From contig VWZP01008548.1 of assembly GCA_013396995.1 (NCBI GenBank), positions 1,116,001 through 1,180,000 on the forward strand: a stretch of DNA of 64,000 bases, read 5' to 3'. The stretch's first letter is position 1, and the number at the start of each line of letters is the position of its first letter. The notes beneath the pieces were generated by a model, which saw nothing but the letters and a program-made list of their open reading frames with translations, searched no databases and had not been told where the DNA came from. Both the position numbers and the translations under genes were made by a program. The DNA is from Dicaeum eximium. Lineage: Eukaryota > Chordata > Aves > Passeriformes > Dicaeidae. This document shows, piece by piece, positions 51,027 to 62,632 of the stretch.

Positions 51027-51250
51027 CCTTCCTTCCTTGCTTCCGCGCTTCCGCACTTTCTTCTTCACTTCCTTCCGCACTTCCTTCCTTTCGCACTTCC
51101 TTCTTCACTTCCTTCCGCACTTCCTTTCTTCCTCACTTCCTTCTTCACTTCCTTCCGCACTTCCTTCCTTCCCCTTTTTCTCCGTTCCCTCTTTTTCCCA
51201 TTTCCCCTTCTTTCCTTCCTCTTTCCTCTATTCTTTCCTCCCTTACATCT
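51027..51250. repeat. CTTCC-derived minisatellite with 40-bp higher-order unit
   Basis: A pyrimidine tract built from CTTCC, CGCACTTCC and CTTCAC motifs. Within it the 20-mer TTCTTCACTTCCTTCCGCAC recurs exactly at 51061, 51101 and 51141, giving a 40-bp period. From 51180 it degenerates into plain C/T-rich sequence. The arginine/lysine/glutamate-rich minus-strand frame is a product of the repeat. Confidence 0.93.
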
Positions 51251-51880
51251 TTTCCTTCCTTCTTTTCTTGTAGTGAAGAGGAAAACTTTAAAAAGAAATG
51301 CTTCTTTAGAATATAAATCAGTGTGGTCCCATAAATTAATGATGTTCAGTATAAACACACATATAAATTAATATGCAAGGATTTATTTTCTATCACAAAG
51401 AGTTTGAGTTCAATAAAAGACAAATATTATAGAAAGAAAGAGTTACACCATAGTAATAGCAAGTCAGAATATGAGGGAAAGAAAAGAGTACAACAGTAAT
51501 TTTCCATAATATATAATTTCCTTTATCATTAACTTTTTCCTCCAAGAAAATACTTTTTCAAATTTAGACTTAAATTTATAGCTGAAAAAATTAAAACTAT
51601 TTATTCCTATGTAAGTAAAGTCCTACAACCAGAAAGGACCTGAAAATGTCTTTAGGAATACTAAACATCAGCTAACATCAAATCCGTCCAAGTACAATTA
51701 ATGGAAAAAATCCTTTGAGAATATTTTAAATACTCATATATGAATATGATGCAATACATCAAATTATAGATGTCTCTAGAGGGGGTTTGTTGGGCAGAAG
51801 GAATCAGCAGGACATAGACATGGTTCAGGTATGAAAATTTAAAGAGAAGGCTGAGCTGAAGATGTATACATTTCATTACT

Positions 51881-51883
<3 letters not shown>

Positions 51884-51925
<42 letters not shown>
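51884..51925. repeat. TA microsatellite
   Basis: About 20 uninterrupted TA units followed by a few CA units. Confidence 0.97.
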
Positions 51926-51931
<6 letters not shown>

Positions 51932-53977
51932 TGTATACCTTTGTAACAAATAGTTAAAACTAATCTAATTTTAAACAAGCTAGACTAAATAACTTGGGTT
52001 CCCTTCATTGTGAATGGTCAAAATGAATATTCTGAGCCTTTGGCCAAATCATGATACCTAAGGAGATCCCATTTTCTTTGTGTCTAAAATCTTTTCAATG
52101 TATTGGTCAGTTCCAAACATTTAAGAGAGAGGCAGTAATCTCAGTATTCCTCTGAATTTCATTTAGTCAAATTCCCAGCTAGGCTGGGAAAAACTGCATA
52201 TGTTTCCTCTGACAAAAGGGCAGAACGAGAGCAAAATCATCTGCTCTGTTTGGCAGTTAAGTTCTTGCCAGTCTTTTCATCTGTACTGATTTACATCAAC
52301 CAGCATTAGGGCTGAACTATCTATATTGGTGACAGTATTTTGCCCAGCCAGCAGCAATAATGATATTGCAATACCTCAAAAAGTAACACATTAAAACCAA
52401 GCATTTTAATGTCCTGAAAACGTTATTTTCAGTACTAGTATGACTAGCATGGAGGTGCAGACAAGTATAGAACATATGGGTTTCTCAAGCTATATCTATG
52501 CTACTAAACAAAGAGGGTGAAAGTAAAATGTGCACTGCACTCATTATTCCTGTTGTACTCCCAGCATTCCTGTTACTTCTTAACTTGCTCCCTACACCAG
52601 TTCAACAGCTACCTTTCCCTTCAAAAATGTGTAGGCTTTATTCAGTGGATACTTTGCTTCACCTCCAAAGGCAGTTGTGATAAGGCAGCGCTACTTCTAG
52701 TTTTCTTAAATGTGTATTTTTCTGTCTCTTATATGCTTTCATGTCCCAGTGAGATGCAAGCAGTGAATACTTTCAGGTTCATGATAAAAAAATAAATTTA
52801 AAACACCACTGGTGAGTTGCTAAACCATGACACCATTATGCCTAACGATGAAGTGAGGATACTGTACAAAACAATATCATATTACACAGCTACAGAGGCC
52901 AGAGATCCAGAGCTGGGTGCTGTGCCATACAGATGAAATCATTCTTCTCAAGAAGGAGCCGAAATCTTTCTGAATGAATTCCAGTGGACATTGCTACTTG
53001 ATCTTTTGGCTGAGGATTGATTCTTGGCACTGGAAGCAGTGTCCCTATGAAGTTGCTCTCTTTTACCATATTCTCTCCTCTTAACGATAGAGGGTGTGCA
53101 CAGAAGAAAGAAAATATATGTTCTTGTGATTTTCATTCTATTATTAAAGGATCATATCTATTCTTTCTTTGTCACCTACTAGTCAGCTATTCAGCAAACC
53201 TCTGATTTCATTCACTAATTGCAGCACTAATTACAGTTCTTGGTCTCCTCTTATGTATGCAGAAACTTGGAGACAGTCCAGAAGTTTCTCAAGGACAATG
53301 AGGAGCTCTTCCAGCTGGGGAGTTGAAAGGAGGCAGAAGCTGAAGCCAAACTCTCATCCTGCTTTTCCTTTCCCTGTTATTGGAGAAAGATGAACACTAT
53401 TAAGCAGGGTCCTAATGTCCCTGCATGGAGCTTTTTTTTTCCTTTGTGTGTGCGTGTGTGTGTTTTGGTGAATGCAGAATGTAAGTGCATTGCAATTTTT
53501 GTATACCTAAAGATTTTATAAAATTTTTTCCATGATTCTATAATTTGAGAAGGAGTTATTTATTTCAAAGTTAACCCTTTGGGATTTACATCTATTTTTG
53601 ACAAAAATATGATAGGGATGAGAGAGACACCAGCTCTTTCCTCTCTCTCTTCTAACAAAGAAACAGAAATTTTCCAAATTTTTGTTTGAGTATATTAAGC
53701 CAAGAAGGCAAGTTTTGAAAAACATAGAAAAGACAGTAATTTAGACCAGATAATTCCAGGACAATTATGCTATAGATATTTAGTTTAGTGCAGAAATGAA
53801 ACATGGTGGCAAACAGACATACTTCCCAGACTTGCTTTTCAGCTTGTATTTTTCAGAATAAAATCTATGATGGTACGTATGATCCTATGCCACTGGCATG
53901 TCATGGCACAGGAACTTGGTTGTCATGGAGCAAGACCAGCTGAGTATGTAATCATATTTCCTGTTTCCTATGACACC

Positions 53978-54128
53978 CACAGCAGGGTCATTCTAGACCA
54001 CATGGCATAGGATTGTGCCCAGATGGTTCTCGAATATCTCCAGTGAGGAAGACTCCAGAACCTCTCTGGACAGTCTGTGCCAGTGCACAGTCACCAGCAC
54101 ACTGATAAAGTTCCTTCTCATAAAAATA
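53978..54128 (-). mobile_element. CR1 LINE fragment, ORF2 end region
   Basis: The plus strand reads as the reverse complement of the CR1 segment near the end of ORF2. Blocks are CAGGGTCATTCTAGACCACA, TCTCGAATATCTCCAGTGAG, GAAGACTCCAGAACCTCTCT, CAGTCTGTGCCAGTGCACAG and AAAGTTCCTTCTCAT. It covers the same CR1 part as 23395-23463 and is truncated at both sides. Confidence 0.8.
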
Positions 54129-56956
54129 TGTTTTATTAATTTTAAAAAGTCAGCTTAACATGAGATTCTGATTAGTAATTCTGTGTAAATGTAGTGTTGA
54201 TCCTCTAAGTCATCTAGGCTAGGATTAAGCCAGAAGGAGTAGATCTCTTCCTCTATTTCTCTGATGCCTGGAAGAAACACTGATATTGTTTTATTTTGAA
54301 GACTGATGAAGCAATGCTTACAAATAAGTATTAGTCACAATTAAGACTGTTTTCGGTGCTCTTTTAATAGTGAGAGCATTTTCAGCACACTCCTGTCTTG
54401 GCTTTTTGCCTAGAATTAATATTGTCTATTACTGAGTAGAAAGATACTTGGTTTAACTTTGTTTAAAGAATCATAAGCTTACGTTTGGAATACTACTAGT
54501 TCTTTACTTGGTTTTGTTGATTAAAGGACAAAGGTTATTTTATTTTTATATTTATTATTACGTGAACAAAAACACAGAATTTCCCTCCAAACGATTCTAA
54601 AATCTAGACACCTTTGCCTCAGATTAAAAACCAAAAAAAACCCCAAAAATGGCTGAGGAAGATTGAACATACAGATATTTTAGATGATTTCTTCCGCACA
54701 AAAGAATTTAGTTCATAAATTAAAAATATCTAAATTTCTCCAATATCTCTGCCAAATATCTCTCTCTGTTCTTTTAAAATACTATCATTCTATGAATCTA
54801 CATTAATTTCTCTGGTTTTAGTAGAACTACACAATTCCAGAAAATATGACACTATTAGCCTAAAAAAGTTGTCTGGAACTGTTACATTTTATGCATGAAT
54901 TTCTACTCAAAGTGAGCATCAGCAAAAAATACTGAGGACCATTCTGGGCATAAATATAAATCAGTATGAAAATCAATGTCTACTTACTGAACTGAAAGAA
55001 GCAATTTTATTGGTTTACTGTTTACACTACTCCAATGTAGAAATGTTATTATAGTTCTTAATGTAAAAATATTTTTTTTGCTTTAGAAAAAAAGCAGTAC
55101 TTAAAGGCTATTGCTATTTATATTCTTTCATTAAAAAGGAAATGAGTAGAAATGCTTTTAATTGAAATGCTAATAGGAAGAAAAAAACCCTTTTCATTTT
55201 CCACGAAGGAAAAGTAATTTCTGCTTATATTAAGTGTCTGTATGAAACATTACATTTCACTTCAAGAAGTGTTTTTTTTTTAATTTATTTTAAATTTAAT
55301 ATATCCTTATTTGACTCTCTTAGTAATCAATATGGCTCTCAGAGGTAGTGTCAACTGTCATGAATGCTTGTTACCACTTTGCATCTCTTCAGGAAAAGCT
55401 TGCATGTATTCAGTGTAACATAATATTGATTGGAATTAACATCACTAAGAACAGCGAAAAATTACTTTCTTACAGACTGAAAAGTTGACAGACAGTAGAA
55501 AAAATGGTCGAAGATATATGGGCAATACAGTTTATGACCTGATTCAAAGTTGAAGTAATTTTGGAGTCCTGCCATAGACTTTAAATGGTTTCAGAAGAAG
55601 CCTTTATTAAAAGTTTAAGAATTCATTTTTAATCCAAACCCAAATCTGTTTTCAAATATTAAGCAAGAAATTCAAACTGTACATGCTTTAATCACATGTA
55701 CATAGGATATATCTGAGTTTTAAGGTAATTAAACTGAATATTTGGCTTTCTTTTTTGTTACGTTCTTTTCCCTCAGACCTTTTTTACTTGCCATACTGGG
55801 CAAAAGTCCTTAAAAATGTTCAAGCCATTAAGAGCAACTTTTCAGTCTCTGACACTAAAATACAATGAGTTGACATAGAGGAAACCTGAAAGCTTCTGAG
55901 CTGCCATTCATGCAGACAGTTTTCTATACAGAAGATATATCTTGAAACATGTCCTAGGGCTCTTGAAGAGAAAAACATGGATTCTGTCCAGTCAGCAGAA
56001 GTCTGAAATTTAGAAAACTAGGATTGGTCCCGATATGTTTAAAGGTGTCAGGGAGTGGAGGAAAAAACTGGTGAGGCTTGAGATGTGAAGTAAAGCAGTC
56101 AAAGTGATAACTGTTGAGACAGATCAGCACACCAGATCATAATAGTTGCTCTTTGAGAGTTTTGACATGGAGAGGAAGAAATTTTGCTGTAAATGTGTAG
56201 GAAGCTTGCACAGCTCTCATTTAAAAAATGGTTTTCTCTTTAGGAAGTAATATATATTTTTAATTTTAAAAGCATGGGAAAAACAAACAAACAAACAAAC
56301 AAACAAACAAACAAACAAACAAACAACAACAACAACAAAAAAGACAGTCTGAGGGATGGGTAAATCCTGAGGTTAGCAATGTCCTTCTTGATACAACCCC
56401 AAGGGAAGGTCAATGAGCTGGGCATCAGCCCATGTTGGAAAGCTACCAATTCTGAGAAAAAATGAGAGTTTACTCTTCCTGTAGGTCAAGGTTCAGGATG
56501 TTTAGTACAACTAAAGTTGCCTGAAGTGGAAAATTTTCTGAGTCATATAAAAGAAACAACAGACTTTTGGTTTTATTCCCTCCAGTCTGGCTTTATTGTA
56601 CATTGGCTCATTGAAATTCATAATGTTCATCTCTTCATGCTTTCTGGAGACCTAAAAATAATTTCTGTTCTAGAGCTGTATGAATCCTTTTATAGTGTAG
56701 AAATTAATAAAAAATAATTTTAAAAAAATCTGTATTTTTAAAAAATTATTTCATCCATGGTCAAGGTTAGGGTGAAACTTGGGATAGAAATATCAGTAAA
56801 AGGATTAAAAAAGTAGATCCAAAGGAGTGGAAATTTAACAAATTTTCCCAATTCAAGTAATGTTCAACAGTTACAGTTCAACAAGGAACTGAAAGCCACA
56901 AGTCTTAACAATTATATCTTTATAATTCTGCAAGCAGAACTCACCTGTATTTCACC
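54129..56956. other. Non-coding sequence, one microsatellite
   Basis: AT-rich, unassigned DNA. Only the CAAA/CAA array at 56280-56337 stands out. Confidence 0.6.
56280..56337. repeat. AAAC then CAA microsatellite
   Basis: Eleven AAAC units pass directly into CAA units. The phenylalanine- and valine-rich minus-strand frame through it is incidental. Confidence 0.97.
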
Positions 56957-57737
56957 ACTTCATCCATGAAGATAGCAGGGGTGACAGTGTAAAACATTTC
57001 CATGAAGTCTGAATAAACAACACTTATCACTCTCCCCTCACCTGCCTAGGCAGTTGTTTCATCATAAAAAGGCTATCAGGTTGGTCACACATGATTTCCC
57101 TTTGCTGAATCCGTGCTGACTGCTCCAAATCACCTTCTTGTTTTTCATGTGTCTGGAAAGGGTTTACAGGATTACTTGTGCCATCACTTTCCCATATTTG
57201 AGCTGAGGCTGTCGGTCCTGCAGTTCCCTAGTTGCTCCTCTTACATTCTTTCAGATATAATCAGAAAGAATTATATATTACATTCTTTCAGATATAATCA
57301 GAAGTGTCCCCACAAAGAGATTGGTCAGTTTGTTCTGCACTTGTTGGTGTACATTCTAAAGATCTGTGAACTTCCCTACAGTTTGGGTAAATGTTCTATG
57401 ACTTGATCTTCCTCCACCTTTAAGTCTTCCTTAGTTTACTTCAAGGAGAAATAAGTCTTTCTGGCTCCAGACTTGTCCTTGACACTCAAGGACCTAGGAC
57501 TGTGGGAGGCAGGTCTATCAATAAAGAGTGACTTGAAGAAGACATTGAGTAATTCAGGTTTTTTTAGTGTCTTTGTCACCAGGTTGTTTGTCCAGTTCAG
57601 CAGCTGGCAGTTTTCTTCCTTTTCTTTTTGCTACAGTTGTACCTATAGAAACTCCTTTTCTTGTTCTTCAAATATTTCAACAGTCAAAATTCCAGGTAGG
57701 TTTTACAAACCACATCCCTTCACACTTGGACACTTCC
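56957..57737 (-). pseudogene. CR1 LINE ORF2 remnant, region before and into reverse transcriptase
   Basis: The plus strand carries the reverse complement of the CR1 ORF2 part linking endonuclease and reverse transcriptase. Blocks in order are CATAAAAAGGCTATCAGGTT, TGAATCCGTGCTGACTGCTC, CACCTTCTTGTTTTTCATGT and GAGCTGAGGCTGTCGGTCCT. A GACCTAGGACTGTGGGAGGC-type block follows, then TCTTTGTCACCAGGTTGTTT, GTACCTATAGAAACTCCTTT and CATCCCTTCACACTTGGACA. It is diverged, has no long frame on the minus strand, and contains a small internal duplication (57241-57303). At about 780 bp it is the longest CR1 piece in the window without a recognised insertion. Confidence 0.8.
57241..57303. repeat. Short direct duplication inside CR1 remnant
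   Basis: The 26-base sequence starting TTACATTCTTTCAGATATAA occurs at 57241 and again at 57278, 37 bases apart, with identical copies. It interrupts the CR1 block order. Confidence 0.9.
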
Positions 57738-60700
57738 CAAAGATGAAAATGTATGTACATATACATTATATATAGAGTCTCAAACTCTTCCAAATTTTTC
57801 CAGTGGTAAATTCAAAAATGCAACTAATTATAGGAATGAGTCTTCCTCTTAAGAAATTGCCACTCTATTACTGTGTGCATATTTATATATATACATATAT
57901 ATACATATATATAATACATGTATATTGTTGCCATGTTTCTGTTTCCAATACTCATTCTGTAAATAATTTTTGTCTGTTAGACACTGATGGTAGCTGAATA
58001 TACTAAGCATATTCATGAAAGGTATTTACTCAGAAATCTAGGTTAGGGTTCAATCTGGTGATGATTCTAGATATTGGAGGGATCACTTTTATTTAACCTT
58101 GAGTCTTACTGCAGTTACAACTACTTGGCAAATTCATTATTTTTCTTTTAATCTTACACACAGCAGAACACCTTAAATTGTCCAATAAATTGAACTAATG
58201 TAAACCTTTACATATGTTCCATGCTTGAATTCAAGCTATAAGACCAAAAGCGTTTATTAAAATGAAATGGAAAATGCCACCAATATTGCATGAAAGTGTG
58301 GATGTGATTCTTACATCCTGAGGGAACTTCTTTGTGAAAGAAGCAGGCTTGGTCAGATGTATGTCCCTTTGTGCCTTTACAAAACAATCCTAAGGATTTT
58401 CTGATGGATTAAAGGGATCTAGATGACTGTGAGGTAATCCTATAAGACTAAATCACATGTAACATTGTTCTACAGGATTTGTGAAGGACTAAAATACTAT
58501 ACTATAAGACCTGTAATGATTCCTTCAGAAACACTAGTCTGACTGAATAGCTATTATAATGAATACTAGTTACAGGACATGCAGGAGAATACATAGGTAG
58601 TAATGTGCTAATGTTTATAACACCATGTTTTATTACTCACTCAAGAGTAATTCATTCTGTATTAAAGGCCAGTGTTAGGCATTTAACCTGCCAGAACATT
58701 TTCTCTTTTTATTCTGTTACAATTAAAGTAAGGCAATTTTTATAGATAGCACATGGAGCATAATTTTATTTTCTAACTGCCAGGTGAGACACTGTTTTCC
58801 ATCTTCTATTCAAATTTAAATTTATCAATAATTGCAGAATTAAATTAATTCATTATAATTAAATATATGTTTAGGTTTCGTTAGACATATATAGGTTCAG
58901 TGTTAGGTAGTGATCAATAAATATTAAATTTTAAGGAAATTCTGAATTACTTGATCATTAATTTAAATTGAGGGGCCACTAATAACCCAAACTAATTTAT
59001 ATATATGTAACAAAAGCTTTACAATACAGTACAAAAGAGATATAGTTGGGCTATTAATTCTCATAGATATAGCAAGGGTGTTGGTTTGAAATAATAAATA
59101 CAAACCTTGTTTAATTTGTTGACAAATCTCTACAATCCTCTTCAATAGTAGAGTCCATTTAGGATCAAATTTTTCTCCTATGTTGAGAAGCTTGCTTCTT
59201 CATCACCAAAAAAGACAATTAAAAGCTTTCTATGTCATTGTTATGCCTTTCTTTTTATTTTCTTTTTATTTTTTTTTAATCTATATATATTGTTTCTTCA
59301 TCTTTGACTATGCTGCAGCTTCGCATGAAATCAGCTGGTCCTTCTGCAAAAATAAATTAAGTTTGTGACCTGAGATTCTTTCAATGGGAACCCTTAATAC
59401 CTTGGGGTTTTTTTTTTTAAATACTAGGGAACTTACGTAGGCATCATTTTGGCAGTGGGCTGGTGTTGGAAGGGAATCCTTTCTCTTGGTGTCTGTATTG
59501 ATTGTGTTTGTCAGGGGTCTTTCAGGACACAAGGGCCTTTTGTATGTGTTACAGTGCTAATACCTTTAATACTCCACATTATTTATCAACTTCTTCCTCT
59601 GTGGTAAAGTTTTTCTCCTTTTTTCTAAACTTTCTTGGACTGTTATATACAGCAGGGCCTGTTGTCCAGGTAAGGAGGTTTAAGAAAGCCACACTTTAGC
59701 ATATGCACTTTAGTATTTGTGCAGCTAATGTTGTCCTTGTAGTACAGACGCATCTGTGTCTTCTCCCATAATTATTCAAAACTGATTTAGCTTCTGGTTA
59801 TAGCTATTAATTTTTGCCCTCACTTGCAGATATTTATGTTTGCAGTTGATAGTCCAGTTTCTTCATTATTCTTCACAATCTTTTTCAGGATTTTATTTTT
59901 GTATAACTTCTTACATTGCAGTTTATTATCCAGTTTTCTCTTGCCTTACATGTTTTTCATAGGAATTTGTCTGTCTGATGTTCTCTGCTTTTTCTTTCAA
60001 GGAGTTGAAATCTCGCTTTGTTTTTCTGGTCACACAAATTCATAATTTCTCAAATATTCCAAGGACACTGTAGCTTTCTTCATAATATTACTAACTTCTA
60101 TATGAGATTCATTGTTCCAATGCTTTATGTATCAGCTGTTGCTGGGTTTTTCACATTTAGTTATGAGATAACTTGTTTGGATATTTTTCTTTTTTGTTTG
60201 CTTCATTATTTTCTTGGAGGCTTTGGGTGTTTATTCCTTGTCAAGGGTAAAGTATAAAGAAATAGTTTTCTGGGTATAAGTGGATGAAATATGCAACAAA
60301 TTTACAATAATGTTATATAGTAGCAAGTTTTCAAGCCTCATTGACCATGATTCTCCTACTTGTACCTTGTATCAAAATTTATATGTAAGCAAAATGAAAA
60401 ACAAACAAAGGCAAACTCTTTGTTAAATTAACAAATGTGTTTGTTATACATGAAGATCTGAAACTCCAAAGAACTTTAAAGAATTATGCTCCACAAAGTA
60501 TTAGAAAGCGTGGTAGGTTGTTTGACCTCCTACTATAAAACATATGAGTTTCCTCTAATGTCTTTCCCAATTAAAGTAGATAAATTACACTATTTATCTT
60601 GTTTTCTTTGCAAACACAAAGTTGAAGGCTCGAAAAAGACTGCAGTTGGGCAGATCTTTGCTTTAATAAAGAGAGAGATTAAGACACACATTTTAAAAGA

Positions 60701-62291
60701 CAGGATATTAATTGGTATGAAAGTAATGTCAAAAGAATAGAAGAGGAAAATACTTAGATATCTTTATTGCTGCATCTAAATGTATTTATATGCTGCATAG
60801 AGAATGATTGAAGCATTTTGAAGATTATCCATGACAAAAGACACAATTCCAATTTTACAGATCTTTCTTCTGTATTTCCAACACATTCAGAGGCAGTGAA
60901 AGCAAGAGAATTACACAATGCCATCAGATTGGTAACTTTAACAAATATGATTGTCAGCATTTCAGGCCCCTGACGTCTTCTGGAACTAGTCTGAATTTTG
61001 GAGAAACCACTGTCCTTTTTAAGCCTGTCAAAGGCTGTTGCTGTCTAGAAAAAAGAGTATTATTCCCATTTTTAGCGCTGTCCTGGTAATTTAGCCAATA
61101 TAGACATAAAACTGGTAATTGTTAGGAAATCTCTTTTTTCCCTGTGTTTTCAGGTTCTTTCGAGTTTTCTTGAGGGAATGGACTAAAGAAAAGTAATTTT
61201 AACATGGCATATTGTCTAATTGTAAATATAAAGTTTTGAACAAATATCACATTTTCTGATCTAATAAAGCTCTGTTTCAGTATAGAGAGTTTATACTGGA
61301 GAAGAAGGAGGGTGCCTCATTCTTGTCCTCTGCAGTTAAATAAATTAACACACCTATTCTGAGACATTTAAAAGTTAGACAGCTAACTTTTTCAGGCTCG
61401 GCACCTTTTGTCATAGTTAACAGAAAGTCAGACATTACATGAGAACAATTCATCTCACCCCAAAACAGGCACCCAAGACATATCAGTTGGAAGTGCTTGG
61501 CAGTATTTCTTCTACCATAACTATAAACTTGGCTTACTAGTGCAGACATCCAACTTCCAAATACCTGCAGTTAGCTAAGATATATTCCACTTAGAATAGT
61601 ATATTACCTGGAAAACCTGTAAGTTTTCACTGCTGGAAGACACAATTTATCTGCACAGAACATCTGGCTCCTTCTTTGATAAGTGAGTCTCAGTAACCTA
61701 AGGCACAATGGTAAATCTCTGCATGGTGTGAACATGTTCTAAAACAAATAATTTATGAATAAACTTGCACCATCACATTCACAATATGAATGTCAAGGAA
61801 TTTTAACCTCAAAATCAAAACATGGAAGAAAGAAATTAATCTAGCAGAGAGGTTGTGAGTTATTTGCTTGTCCACTGTGTATCTTGAAAACAACTGTATT
61901 CTATGCTGCTCAGAGTTAATTTATATTTATTTCCAGAGTACCTACCCCCTCTCAGGGCCTACAGTACTAATCTACTAATGGGATTTTTGCTTATAACCCA
62001 CTCAATGATTTGACATCTTCTTGAGGTTTTTCCCCCCTTTTTTGTCTTGAAGTTTTTACTCATTAGATTATATGTCTGTCTTTTATAACCTACTCCTCCT
62101 CTGGCCTTCAGAGCTTCAGTAACTCTAATGCTTCCTATTTCATTAGTCTGTCTTTTCCCCTGCATTATTAGATTGGATGCATAAGTACAGATATACTTCT
62201 GCCAAGGTCCTTCTAGACACATTCTGCCTTCCATTCTGCCTACACTTTGTCCAAGACCAATCACTTTCTATATAAGTCAGTTCAAGAGATA
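57738..62291. other. Non-coding sequence, one TA/CA microsatellite
   Basis: A TA/CA array with interruptions lies at 57881-57925. The remaining 4 kb is AT-rich, with T-rich stretches at 59240-59290 and 59820-60240 that give hydrophobic plus-strand frames of no recognisable kind. A 90-codon minus-strand frame (61277-61549) and a 101-codon frame (61959-62264) have no recognisable domain. Confidence 0.55.
57881..57925. repeat. TA/CA microsatellite
   Basis: Alternating TA units interrupted by CA. Confidence 0.9.
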
Positions 62292-62632
62292 CCTGGAGCT
62301 ACTTGAGGAAGTCCAGCAAAAAGCTATGATACATTGATTAAGGGACTGAAGCATCTGTCATGTGAGGAAAGGCTGAGAGAGCTGGGACTGTTCAGGCTGG
62401 AGAAGAAAAGGCACACAAAATTCATGTGAGCAAATTTTTTTTTTTTTTACTGTGACAATGATCAAATATTGGACCAGATTGCCAGAGTAGTGCATATGCC
62501 CTTGGGGATATTCAAACCTTGAATGGGCATGGTCCTGGGCAACCTGCTCCAGTTGGCCTTTCTCTGAGCTTAGCCACTTGACTAGACGATCGCCAGAGAT
62601 GCCTTCCAACTTCAACTCTTCTGTGGTTCTCC
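62292..62632 (+). mobile_element. CR1 LINE, 3' part, with internal deletion
   Basis: Plus-orientation CR1. It begins with GAGCTACTTGAGGAAGTCCA and AAGCATCTGTCATGTGAGGA, then AAGGCTGAGAGAGCTGGGAC and TGTTCAGGCTGGAGAAGAAA. The order then jumps across roughly 62412-62465, which carries a T run, to TATTGGACCAGATTGCCAGA, GGGGATATTCAAACCTTGAA, AACCTGCTCCAGTTGGCCTT and GATGCCTTCCAACTTCAACT. A few hundred bases usually found between the two parts are absent. It ends near TCTGTGGTTCTCC at 62632, a worn form of the CR1 tail. Confidence 0.85.

Larger units (their letters stand above)
48785..53977. other. Non-coding sequence rich in simple repeats
   Basis: No gene recognised. Simple repeats are listed separately: a long T run with AAACC units, a CTTCC minisatellite and a TA array. 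The rest is AT-rich. The frames at 50977-51358 are translations of the minisatellite. Confidence 0.6.

Noticed and set aside
50977..51358. Low-complexity frames rich in S/F/P/L or R/K/E
   Set aside because: They are translations of the CTTCC minisatellite in two directions.
53240..53331. Short frame with a helix-like stretch after a CAG acceptor-like site
   Set aside because: It is only about 30 codons, with no donor, no partner exon and no recognised family.
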